Assembly (NCBI GenBank): GCA_002352445.1
Contig: DEIL01000017.1
Coordinates: 1-5,365 of the forward strand
Reading direction: 5' to 3'
Source of the DNA: Desulfobulbaceae bacterium UBA2775
GTDB taxonomy: Bacteria; Desulfobacterota; Desulfobulbia; Desulfobulbales; Desulfocapsaceae
Length of the DNA: 5,365 bases
How positions within the stretch are numbered: the first letter of the stretch is position 1; the number at the start of each line of letters is the position of its first letter. This document shows, in pieces, positions 1-5,165 of the stretch. The notes beneath the pieces are model-generated. The model was not told where the DNA came from and ran no database searches. It saw only the letters and a program-made list of their open reading frames with translations. The translations under genes were made by a program, and so were the position numbers.

Positions 1-1
1 A

Positions 2-223
2 TTTATGAAAGACAATGAAAAAATCACTCAGGCGGCGGGAAAAATTAAGCTCATTTCACCCTCAGGAAAGGAGCAGATTGCTACCCTTAAAGATTTCGGT
101 AGTGGTATGTTTGCAGCAAATTTTACCATTGATGAAAAAGGGAAGTGGGGGGTGATCTGTCTCTTTAAAGATGATGGAGGAAAACATACTGCGAAGTTCT
201 GGTATCCCCATGATGCCGCATAG
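2..223 (+). CDS. 3' end of an unrecognised gene (partial)
   Basis: The reading frame is open to the left edge and stops at TAG 221-223, leaving about 73 residues. An ATG lies at 5-7, but too little sequence precedes it to judge a ribosome binding site, and the visible protein has no signal peptide or membrane segment, so this is probably the C-terminal part of a longer protein. The residues alternate in a beta-rich pattern: a strand-like IKLISPSGKEQ, a GSGMFAANFTI segment, then GKWGVICLFKDD and a final FWYPH. This recalls small Ig-like beta-sandwich domains such as YtkA/FixH-type periplasmic modules, but the resemblance is only to a general pattern and I do not assign a function. It converges on the CoA-transferase gene, with a shared hairpin between the two. 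Confidence 0.5.
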   Translation, partial: FMKDNEKITQAAGKIKLISPSGKEQIATLKDFGSGMFAANFTIDEKGKWGVICLFKDDGGKHTAKFWYPHDAA

Positions 224-244
224 CATCGTGCAACAGTTGATGAA

Positions 245-286
245 AAAGTTGTCCGGCAGGTGGAAAAGTTTCTCCCGGACAACTTT
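245..286 (-). terminator. Rho-independent terminator of the CoA-transferase/GNAT gene
   Basis: A perfect 12-bp inverted repeat has arms AAAGTTGTCCGG (245-256) and CCGGACAACTTT (275-286) around an 18-nt loop. On the minus strand it begins 6 nt after the stop codon (293-295), and the second arm runs into a T tract (complement of 243-247), as expected of an intrinsic terminator. Reading rightwards, the hairpin is followed by GGTGACTTATT with no good T tract, so termination of the + strand gene ending at 223 would be weaker. The loop is longer than usual. Confidence 0.72.
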
Positions 287-292
287 GGTGAC

Positions 293-2158
293 TTATTCAA
301 ACATCATGTCTATCTCTATCTCTCCGTTGCCGGTATTCTCAGTGGTGAGGTTGGGAAACTGCTTCTGGAACACCCGGATCATTTTAATATTCTGTGTAAG
401 TACGGTGGCAACAAAGCCTGTGTAACCATTTTCTCTTGCAATGTTTTCCAGAATCTCCAGCAGATAAGTACCTATTCCCAGTCCCTGGAGGTCTTCCTTA
501 ACCAGGAAAGCAACCTCAGCCTTGTTTTTTTCACACTCTGAATAGGATCCTATGGCCACAATCTGTTTGCTCCGGCCAACCTGTCTGAAGCCGATAATGC
601 TCATGTTCCTGCGGTAATCCACACTGGCCCATTGTTTCTGGAGCATTACTCTGGAGAAAACCCTCCGCTTATAGAAATATCTTCCGTAGATGGTATCTTC
701 CTGGAGGGAATAAAAAAAATGCCTTGTCTCGAATTCGTCAGAAGGAAGCAGGGGGCGAAAATCAATGGTCGTGCCGTTGGCGAAAGTGTTGGTGTGTTTG
801 TAGACATCCAGGAACATCAGATCATCAGTTGTGGGAGGCAGCTGGTCACCAAAAATATAACGCCGCTTCTTAGCCTCTTCAATCAGTGACTGCCTGAATT
901 TGGGATGGGCGACCTGGGCCAGCTCAATAACTCTCTGGTAGATGCTTTTTCTCCTGAGTTCAGCAATCCCATATTCTGTTACAACGATATCAATATCACC
1001 CCTGGTGGTGGCAACACCAGCACCTTCACTCAGGTGGGGCACAATTCTGGAGACATTGCCATTCTGGGCTGTGGAGGGAATAACAATGATGGAGAAGCCC
1101 CCTTTGGACATGGAGCTTCCACGGATAAAATCCACCTGATCGCCAATGCCGCTGTAAAAAAGATACCCTTTGGAATCACTGCAGATCTGGCCTGTAAGAT
1201 CCACTTCAAGGGCGGAACTGATGGAGATAAAATTGTCGTTTTTCGCAATCACGTTGGGGTCGTTGACAAACTCGGAAGATCTGAAATAAAACATGGGATT
1301 GTTATCAACATAATCGTAAAGCCTTTTCGATCCCATGCACAGGGAAGTCACTACCCTGCCGGGGAGATAGTTTTTCTTCCTGTTAGTCACCGCTTTTTTC
1401 TCAAACAGGGGGAGCAACCCGTCAGTAAGAACCTGGGTATGGAGGCCTAGGTCCTTTTTATCAGACAGATAGGAGACAACCGCATCAGGAAGATGGCCGA
1501 ATCCTATCTGCAGGGTAGCACCGTCTTCAACCAACTGCTGGATATAGTGGCCGATCCTTGAGACTACTTCCTGGTTTTTGGCCTCGGGAAGCGACTCCAG
1601 CAAGGGTTCCTTATGGTAAATCAGGTAATCCAACTCATCAACGTGGACCAGGCTGTCTCCCCAGGTTCTCGGCATTTCCGGATTGACCTGAGCAATGACC
1701 ATTTTCGCATTCTGCAGGCCTGAAAGGGTAATATCCACGGAAATTCCAAGGCTGCAGAAACCGAACCGGTCCGGTGGACTCACCTGGATAAGAGCCACAT
1801 CAAGGCCGATCTCCTTTGAAGCAAAGAGTTCAGGAATCTGCGAGAGATAGACTGGAATATAGTCAATCTTTCCCTCAAATGCGGCCTGGCGCATGTAATA
1901 GCTGATGAAAAAAAGCTTCAGGGAAAACCGATTAAGAAAATCTTCATCATCCATATATTGCCCGAAGGTCCAGGAGAGCATCTGATAGATAACAATATCC
2001 TGAACCAATCGGTTTTCCACCATGGCCTTTATCAGCATCTGGGGTTCACCGCATCCTGTCCCAACGAACACTCTGCTACCATTTTTTATATGCCGAACCC
2101 CAACCTCTGGGGTAACCAGTTTTTCAGGACAATACTGTTTCAAATCCATCATTATCAC
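293..2158 (-). CDS. Acetyl-CoA hydrolase/CoA-transferase family protein fused to a GNAT acetyltransferase
   Basis: A 621-residue two-part cytoplasmic protein. Residues about 10-430 form a family I CoA-transferase of the acetyl-CoA hydrolase/4-hydroxybutyrate CoA-transferase type: N-terminal domain to about 200, then a C-terminal domain with FRSSEFVNDPNVIAKND (292-308), SALEVDLTGQICSDS (315-329) and the CoA-site loop GIGDQVDFIRGSSMSKGG (337-354). Residues about 464-620 form a GNAT domain starting FRPLLPSDE (467-475), with the acetyl-CoA pyrophosphate loop QGLGIG at 558-563. That domain resembles the one attached to Pat-type protein lysine acetyltransferases. The motif normally reading HTE, whose Glu forms the glutamyl-CoA intermediate (Glu238 in the Clostridium aminobutyricum enzyme), reads HTQ here (Q242). 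Start is GTG 2158-2156, or ATG 2152 or 2149; the frame is closed by TAA at 2215-2213 and no other start lies between. Transferase activity is therefore uncertain; an acyl-CoA-binding or protein-acylating role is possible (inference). It has its own candidate promoter and a strong terminator. Confidence 0.9.
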   Translation of the reverse strand: MIMMDLKQYCPEKLVTPEVGVRHIKNGSRVFVGTGCGEPQMLIKAMVENRLVQDIVIYQMLSWTFGQYMDDEDFLNRFSLKLFFISYYMRQAAFEGKIDYIPVYLSQIPELFASKEIGLDVALIQVSPPDRFGFCSLGISVDITLSGLQNAKMVIAQVNPEMPRTWGDSLVHVDELDYLIYHKEPLLESLPEAKNQEVVSRIGHYIQQLVEDGATLQIGFGHLPDAVVSYLSDKKDLGLHTQVLTDGLLPLFEKKAVTNRKKNYLPGRVVTSLCMGSKRLYDYVDNNPMFYFRSSEFVNDPNVIAKNDNFISISSALEVDLTGQICSDSKGYLFYSGIGDQVDFIRGSSMSKGGFSIIVIPSTAQNGNVSRIVPHLSEGAGVATTRGDIDIVVTEYGIAELRRKSIYQRVIELAQVAHPKFRQSLIEEAKKRRYIFGDQLPPTTDDLMFLDVYKHTNTFANGTTIDFRPLLPSDEFETRHFFYSLQEDTIYGRYFYKRRVFSRVMLQKQWASVDYRRNMSIIGFRQVGRSKQIVAIGSYSECEKNKAEVAFLVKEDLQGLGIGTYLLEILENIARENGYTGFVATVLTQNIKMIRVFQKQFPNLTTENTGNGEIEIDMMFE

Positions 2159-2175
2159 TAGGGTCGATATATCAT
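2158..2175 (-). other. Five-codon leader mini-ORF overlapping the CoA-transferase start
   Basis: Reading leftwards, ATG ATA TAT CGA CCC TAG encodes MIYRP and stops. Its TAG shares a base with the GTG start of the large gene (TAGTG), and ATG codons follow at 2152 and 2149. The mini-ORF is the first start after a purine-rich Shine-Dalgarno tract, so ribosomes could terminate here and restart on the main gene. Translation of such a short frame cannot be shown from sequence alone. Confidence 0.3.
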
Positions 2176-2186
2176 GATTTAAAAAT

Positions 2187-2205
2187 CTTCCTCCTCCTCT
2201 TTCCT
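2187..2205 (-). promoter_or_regulatory. Strong but distant Shine-Dalgarno tract of the CoA-transferase gene
   Basis: The minus strand reads AGGAAAGAGGAGGAGGAAG, a near-ideal anti-16S complement. Its last GGAGG (2194-2190) is 31 nt from the GTG start at 2158, which is too far for normal initiation, and 14 nt from the mini-ORF ATG at 2175. No second GGAG-like site lies nearer the annotated start. Start choice for the large gene is thus unsettled, although no alternative start exists in frame. Confidence 0.5.
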
Positions 2206-2232
2206 GCCAGGATTATTTAAAATTATTGTATT

Positions 2233-2261
2233 TTAATATTTATATCTACAATTATCTTCAA
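2233..2261 (-). promoter_or_regulatory. Candidate sigma-70 promoter of the CoA-transferase/GNAT gene
   Basis: On the minus strand TTGAAG (2261-2256) and TATTAA (2238-2233) are separated by 17 bp in a very AT-rich stretch. This would start transcription near 2226 and give a leader of about 68 nt containing the Shine-Dalgarno tract and mini-ORF. Both hexamers differ from consensus and AT-rich DNA gives chance matches, so this is tentative. Confidence 0.35.
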
Positions 2262-2295
2262 ACTCCCCCGAATATCGGTCAGCATCGTTACAACA

Positions 2296-2324
2296 TCTCA
2301 TAATCACCTTCTTGATTTATGAGA
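2296..2324 (-). repeat. Inverted repeat just after the flavoprotein gene
   Basis: TCTCATAA (2296-2303) pairs perfectly with TTATGAGA (2317-2324). A further 3 bp (TCA 2304-2306 with TGA 2313-2315) extends the stem past a one-base bulge, leaving a 6-nt loop. On the minus strand the stem starts 2 nt after the flavoprotein stop codon. Neither side has a T tract, so it is not a classical terminator; it may protect the 3' end of the operon message or mark a rho-dependent end (inference). Confidence 0.4.
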
Positions 2325-2326
2325 GT

Positions 2327-2887
2327 TCAAGAAAAAATATTTTGTTCCTTTAGTGCGTTAGCCGTGCGGGTGATATGCATAGCATGTTTTTGCATGAGAG
2401 TAAGTACCTCGGCATTAACTCCACCATTATTCATGTCTTCATCTGCAGAGCGGCCATAGGGACCCCAGTGCAACCCGCCTTTTTTATAGCCTTCTGTCAT
2501 TTTTGGCAGTGGAACAAAAATCATACCGAGTTCAGCAAAATTGTTAAGTAATGAAACGAAAGTTAGTTCCACACCGCCACCGGCCCCACCAAATCCACCC
2601 CCTGAGGCAAAAATACCGACGACTTTGCCGTTAAGTTTATCCTGCATCCACAACCCGGAACAAATGGTATCTATCATTTTTTTTATTCGCCAGTCCATAT
2701 TTCCCATGTGTACAGGAGTGCCTACAATTACTCCATCACTAGCGACAAAATCATCTGCCGATATTTCTTCAGCCTTTTTTAATACAGCTTTTGCACCAGT
2801 TACCGAGGTGACACCCTCAACTGCAGCGCGTGCCATTTTTTCCGTATTGCCATAATCACTTTCGTATATAACTAATATCTCTGTCAT
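2327..2887 (-). CDS. WrbA-like flavodoxin-fold NAD(P)H:quinone oxidoreductase
   Basis: A 186-residue soluble flavodoxin-fold protein. The FMN phosphate loop is at residues 9-15 (ESDYGNT), followed by GTPVHMGNMDW (56-66), the glycine-rich FASGGGFGGAGGG (93-105) and GPYGRSA (142-148). These match in order the GTPTRFGNM, SSTGTGGG and GGxPYGA segments of WrbA. Members of this family bind FMN and reduce quinones by two electrons using NAD(P)H, which avoids semiquinones. Length is close to WrbA (about 198). The ATG at 2887 has AAGGAG (2900-2895) with a 7-nt spacer. It is the last gene of a likely marR-pirin-flavoprotein operon, 53 bp after the pirin gene with no clear terminator between them. The exact substrate cannot be read from sequence; a general NADPH-dependent FMN reductase is the main alternative. 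Confidence 0.85.
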   Translation of the reverse strand: MTEILVIYESDYGNTEKMARAAVEGVTSVTGAKAVLKKAEEISADDFVASDGVIVGTPVHMGNMDWRIKKMIDTICSGLWMQDKLNGKVVGIFASGGGFGGAGGGVELTFVSLLNNFAELGMIFVPLPKMTEGYKKGGLHWGPYGRSADEDMNNGGVNAEVLTLMQKHAMHITRTANALKEQNIFS

Positions 2888-2940
2888 TTGAATTCTCCTT
2901 CGAGTGTTTTTTTACATTGATTTGCCACTTTCCAGGTACA

Positions 2941-3642
2941 TTACTGATCTGGAACATCGATTAATATGAGATCACTCTTTTTCTGTGCCTTTATAAAAAG
3001 CTGTTCTTCATTTTCAATGCGAACTTGATCGCGCCTTTCAATACTTAATTCATTCACAAGTAACTCGCCTTCGATCAGATAAAGAAACAGACGGCGATTT
3101 CTATCAAATTTATATGATATTTCACGATCCGGATCCAAACCTGCTCTATAAATCAGTGCTTCAGAGTTAAGTTTTACAGCATAATCTTGAACCAGGTGAG
3201 AAGAGATCAATGCCAGCCTGTTTTTCCAATATTCCGGTACGAATCTTTTCTGGTCGTAGGAAGGCTCCAGCCCCTTCTTGTCAGGAAGAATCCAGATTTG
3301 AAAAAACCCAACAGTATCCTCGCCCTCGTTCCATTCGGAATGGTGCAACCCTGTTCCTGCTGTCATCCGCTGCACGTCGTGTTGCTTCAGTACCATGTTG
3401 TTACCCATGGTATCTTTATGTGTCATCTCACCATGCAGTACAATCGATATGATTTCCATTTCCCGGTGCGGGTGGGTGCCAAACCCTGTTCGTGGCTGGA
3501 CAATATCGTCATTGAAGACGTGCAACGTTCCGTGATTTGTATTCTGTGGATCATGGTAATTGCTGAAAGAAAACAGCCAGTAAGTTTGCAGCCACCCACT
3601 ATCACTAAAGTGTCTGTCTTTAGCATTTATTAGATTTAACAT
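2941..3642 (-). CDS. Pirin family bicupin protein (YhhW type)
   Basis: A 233-residue protein, the length of the short bacterial pirins such as E. coli YhhW (231). The N-terminal cupin (about 20-118) carries the complete metal site: H57 and H59 in GTHPHREME, and H101 and E103 in GTGLHHSEWN, the same spacing as in human pirin. The RMTAGTGLHHSE block and FFQIWILP (113-120) are family hallmarks. A second, metal-free cupin follows (about 165-230, including FLYLIEGELLVN). Some relatives have quercetin 2,3-dioxygenase activity; the physiological substrate here is unknown. The ATG at 3642 has AAGAGG (3654-3649) with a 6-nt spacer. It lies 30 bp after the marR gene and 53 bp before the WrbA-like gene, all in one direction, suggesting co-transcription and a role in redox or aromatic/quinone stress (inference). 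Confidence 0.92.
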   Translation of the reverse strand: MLNLINAKDRHFSDSGWLQTYWLFSFSNYHDPQNTNHGTLHVFNDDIVQPRTGFGTHPHREMEIISIVLHGEMTHKDTMGNNMVLKQHDVQRMTAGTGLHHSEWNEGEDTVGFFQIWILPDKKGLEPSYDQKRFVPEYWKNRLALISSHLVQDYAVKLNSEALIYRAGLDPDREISYKFDRNRRLFLYLIEGELLVNELSIERRDQVRIENEEQLFIKAQKKSDLILIDVPDQ

Positions 3643-3672
3643 TTTATACCTCTTGAAAATCTACGCTTTGTT

Positions 3673-4113
3673 CTACGGTCGTTTCAATTTCTTTAAAAGT
3701 CTACTTAGTTCCTTTAATTCCTCAGCAGAAAGTACTGCCATTCTTTCCCTGATCCTTTTCGCATGGTCAGGAAAGATTTCAGCAATCAGTAAGCCCCCTT
3801 TATCGGTCAGGATGATCCGGTGGATTCGTCTATCAACAGAACTTTTCTCACGAACAACGAGACCACGCTTCTCAAGATTATCTACCACCATCGTAATATT
3901 CCCAGCACTTTTGAGTATTTTTTCGGCTATATCTTTTTGACACATTGGCCCCAGATGATATAAAGCTTCAAGAATTCCAAATTGGCTTACTGACAGCCTG
4001 AAGTCAGCAAGTTGGCGATGCACATCGGATGATACCGACTCAGAAGCCCGCATCAATTTTACGAAAGCCCCCAGTGCTGAAACTTCCTGTTTTGTCCCTT
4101 TGAACCTGGTCAT
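3673..4113 (-). CDS. MarR family winged-helix repressor
   Basis: A 146-residue protein of typical MarR length. Helical dimerisation ends flank a winged helix-turn-helix: LSVSQFGILEALYHLGP (40-56), the helix-turn-helix around KDIAEKILKSAGNITMVVDNLEKRGLV (60-86), and the wing with D94-R95-R96 in SSVDRRIHRIILTDKG. The DRR motif and the RGLV turn are diagnostic. There is a single cysteine, C58, just before the DNA-binding helices; one-cysteine MarR proteins such as QorR and the YodB type sense quinones or electrophiles, so a thiol switch is possible but not shown. It is the first gene of the likely operon with pirin and a WrbA-like flavoprotein, and has an imperfect palindrome between its promoter and start, pointing to autorepression. 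The start at 4113 is preceded only by a weak AGG 7 nt upstream. Confidence 0.93.
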   Translation of the reverse strand: MTRFKGTKQEVSALGAFVKLMRASESVSSDVHRQLADFRLSVSQFGILEALYHLGPMCQKDIAEKILKSAGNITMVVDNLEKRGLVVREKSSVDRRIHRIILTDKGGLLIAEIFPDHAKRIRERMAVLSAEELKELSRLLKKLKRP

Positions 4114-4129
4114 TATATTGCCTGAAAGT

Positions 4130-4149
4130 AATTTATTGTTAAATAGATT
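4130..4149 (-). promoter_or_regulatory. Candidate MarR operator at the marR transcription start
   Basis: AATTTATTGTTAAATAGATT is a 20-bp imperfect palindrome: 8-bp half-sites matching at 7 of 8 positions around a 4-bp centre. It sits just downstream of the -10 element and covers the expected transcription start, where binding would block transcription. Size and place fit MarR operators. An overlapping 11-bp direct repeat, TTATTGTTAAA (4133-4143) and TTAATGTTAAA (4148-4158), matches at 10 of 11 positions with 15-bp spacing. AT-rich DNA makes chance palindromes more likely. Confidence 0.45.
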
Positions 4150-4155
4150 AATGTT

Positions 4156-4183
4156 AAACTATATTCTTTGAGTTCATTGTCAA
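4156..4183 (-). promoter_or_regulatory. Sigma-70 type promoter of the marR-pirin-flavoprotein operon
   Basis: On the minus strand a perfect -35 hexamer TTGACA (4183-4178) is followed after 16 bp by TAGTTT (4161-4156) as the -10. An overlapping TATAGT is closer to consensus but only 14 bp away. Transcription would start near 4149, giving a short leader of about 36 nt before the marR ATG. Confidence 0.6.
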
Positions 4184-4262
4184 GGCAAGTTTTCGAGAAA
4201 TCAATATTTGTAAGAAAAACATTTCCATGGATTTTGTCCCCATTGTACATTACATTTTTACA

Positions 4263-4268
4263 TATGAT
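4263..4268 (+). promoter_or_regulatory. Possible -10 element of cooA
   Basis: TATGAT matches the -10 consensus at five of six positions. No good -35 lies 16-18 bp upstream (TTGTAC at 4243-4248 is only 14 bp away), which would suit a weak or activator-dependent promoter. Start of transcription would be near 4275, just before the inverted repeat at 4280-4303. Confidence 0.3.
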
Positions 4269-4279
4269 CCTCCAGATAC

Positions 4280-4303
4280 TGATGTGAAATTATCTTCACA
4301 TCA
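4280..4303 (+). repeat. Perfect inverted repeat upstream of cooA
   Basis: TGATGTGAA (4280-4288) and TTCACATCA (4295-4303) are perfect 9-bp arms around the 6-nt centre ATTATC. The repeat ends 23 nt before the cooA ATG. It contains TGTGA and TCACA half-sites like those of CRP-family operators, but with 8 rather than 6 bp between them. It could be an operator, or a hairpin in the cooA leader. No T tract follows, so it is not a terminator. Confidence 0.6.
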
Positions 4304-4326
4304 AAAATATTTCTCTTCAACTCAAG

Positions 4327-4983
4327 ATGAAAACCAAGCTGTCATCCATAAATTTACTTATCGAGCTCAGCAGGCCGGAAAATAGTGATTTTCTCGCAGA
4401 ATTTACCGACATAAACTACAAAAAATACAGCCTAATTTATTCTCCGGGACATGAACGGGATCTTGTCTTTATTGTTAAGAAAGGACGGCTGCGACTGTAT
4501 CTTGCAGTTGAAGATAAAGACTTCTCTCTTGCTATCCTGGAACCCGGTGATATTTATGCTACCCATACACGTGCCCATGTTGAAACCCTGGAAGACGTAA
4601 CCCTTATGGTTATGCCTACTGCAAAGCTACACTCATATATGGCATTACATCCTACTCTTTCCAGAACTATAATCCGTATTCTCGGTGAGTTGCTCAAGCA
4701 GTCATTCTCCATTATTGACAGCTTAGTCTTCAAAGACATCAAACAGCGGTTGACCGATTTTTTTCTCTACGAGGCAGAACACAATGGCAGTCGGGACAAA
4801 GGTGGCACCACAATCAAACTTGACCTGACAACAACACAACTTGCTGCAATTATAGGATCTTCCCGGCAGACAGTTTCCACAATTGTTGGTGCCATGTTGA
4901 AGGATAGTGTGCTTGAAAAAAAACATCGCAACGTATATGTCATTCCTAATATCGATTTATTAAGAAATTACGGTCACATCTGA
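4327..4983 (+). CDS. cooA: CooA-type CO-sensing Crp/Fnr family activator
   Basis: A 218-residue Crp/Fnr protein, near the 222 of Rhodospirillum rubrum CooA. The effector domain has VFIVKKGRLRLYL (47-59) and GDIYATHTRAHVE (74-86), aligning with VFVVVDGRLRVYL and GDMFCMHSGCLVE of that protein. H80 matches His77, the ferrous heme ligand; A78 replaces Cys75, the ferric ligand; the N-terminus is Met-Lys and lacks the Pro ligand. A long dimerisation helix (about 107-135) leads to FKDIKQRLTDFF (135-146) and the helix-turn-helix with GSSRQTVST (177-185), where only one residue differs from the R. rubrum recognition helix. CO binding to heme would activate DNA binding. The neighbour is cooS, with a matching TGTCA-N6-TGACA box between them, so the assignment rests on sequence, site and context. 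The frame has a stop (TGA 4285-4287) upstream, making ATG 4327 the only normal start; no Shine-Dalgarno is present (only one G in the preceding 23 nt). Confidence 0.88.
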   Translation: MKTKLSSINLLIELSRPENSDFLAEFTDINYKKYSLIYSPGHERDLVFIVKKGRLRLYLAVEDKDFSLAILEPGDIYATHTRAHVETLEDVTLMVMPTAKLHSYMALHPTLSRTIIRILGELLKQSFSIIDSLVFKDIKQRLTDFFLYEAEHNGSRDKGGTTIKLDLTTTQLAAIIGSSRQTVSTIVGAMLKDSVLEKKHRNVYVIPNIDLLRNYGHI

Positions 4984-5051
4984 TCCATGGAAAATAAAAA
5001 AAATTCTGTTTTTCCAATCTTTTCCCCAATTATTTCAAAAAAAGTCCACTT

Positions 5052-5067
5052 TGTCAGACAGCTGACA
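5052..5067 (+). promoter_or_regulatory. Candidate CooA-binding site upstream of cooS
   Basis: TGTCAGACAGCTGACA has perfect 6-bp arms TGTCAG and CTGACA around ACAG, fitting the CooA consensus of TGTC half-sites in a TGTCR-N6-YGACA frame as recalled for R. rubrum coo promoters. Its centre is 106 bp before the cooS ATG. If CooA acts from about 40 bp upstream of the start site as in R. rubrum, transcription would begin near 5100, giving a leader of about 65 nt. The near-identical recognition helix of the neighbouring CooA supports this. Confidence 0.72.
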
Positions 5068-5085
5068 GTAATCTCTCTCGTCCTC

Positions 5086-5104
5086 TGATACCTTGTCTTG
5101 ATAC
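5086..5104 (+). repeat. TGATAC direct repeat in the cooS promoter region
   Basis: TGATAC occurs at 5086-5091 and again at 5099-5104, a 13-bp period, downstream of the CooA box. Either copy overlaps the place expected for a -10 element, and neither resembles TATAAT well, consistent with an activator-dependent promoter. Six-base repeats can be chance. Confidence 0.25.
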
Positions 5105-5165
5105 GGTAGGGCAAAAAGAAGATGCCATACTCCGATCAGCAAACTTTACAAACAGGAGAGATCAC

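Noticed and set aside
28..300. A 90-codon open frame on the - strand over the left-edge gene
   Set aside because: It has no family resemblance, overlaps the terminator hairpin and the end of the CoA-transferase gene, and opposes a plausible partial gene.
1433..1435. Q242 as a sequencing error
   Set aside because: The frame is intact and the codon is a clean CAG, but a single-base error from GAG cannot be excluded from one sequence; kept as a finding because the substitution is explicit in the data.
905..1450. A 181-codon open frame on the + strand
   Set aside because: It lies entirely antisense to the CoA-transferase domain, whose family motifs are unambiguous, and its translation shows no recognisable domain. 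It is a shadow of the real gene.
2201..2290. Search for a sigma-54 (-24/-12) promoter before the CoA-transferase gene
   Set aside because: CTGGCAGG occurs near 2203-2210 but no TTGCA-like -12 element follows at the right distance.
3187..3633. A 148-codon open frame on the + strand
   Set aside because: It is antisense to the pirin gene, which has a complete metal site and good ribosome binding site; no independent support was found.
4178..4189. TTGTCAAGGCAA, a partly symmetric sequence over the marR -35, considered as a CooA or FNR site
   Set aside because: It lacks the TGTCR-N6-YGACA and TTGAT-N4-ATCAA patterns; the symmetry is limited to the outer bases and overlaps a consensus -35.
4989..5015. 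GGAAAA / TTTTCC inverted repeat after cooA as a terminator
   Set aside because: The stem is short, almost all A-T, with a 15-nt loop and no clean T tract; too weak to annotate.
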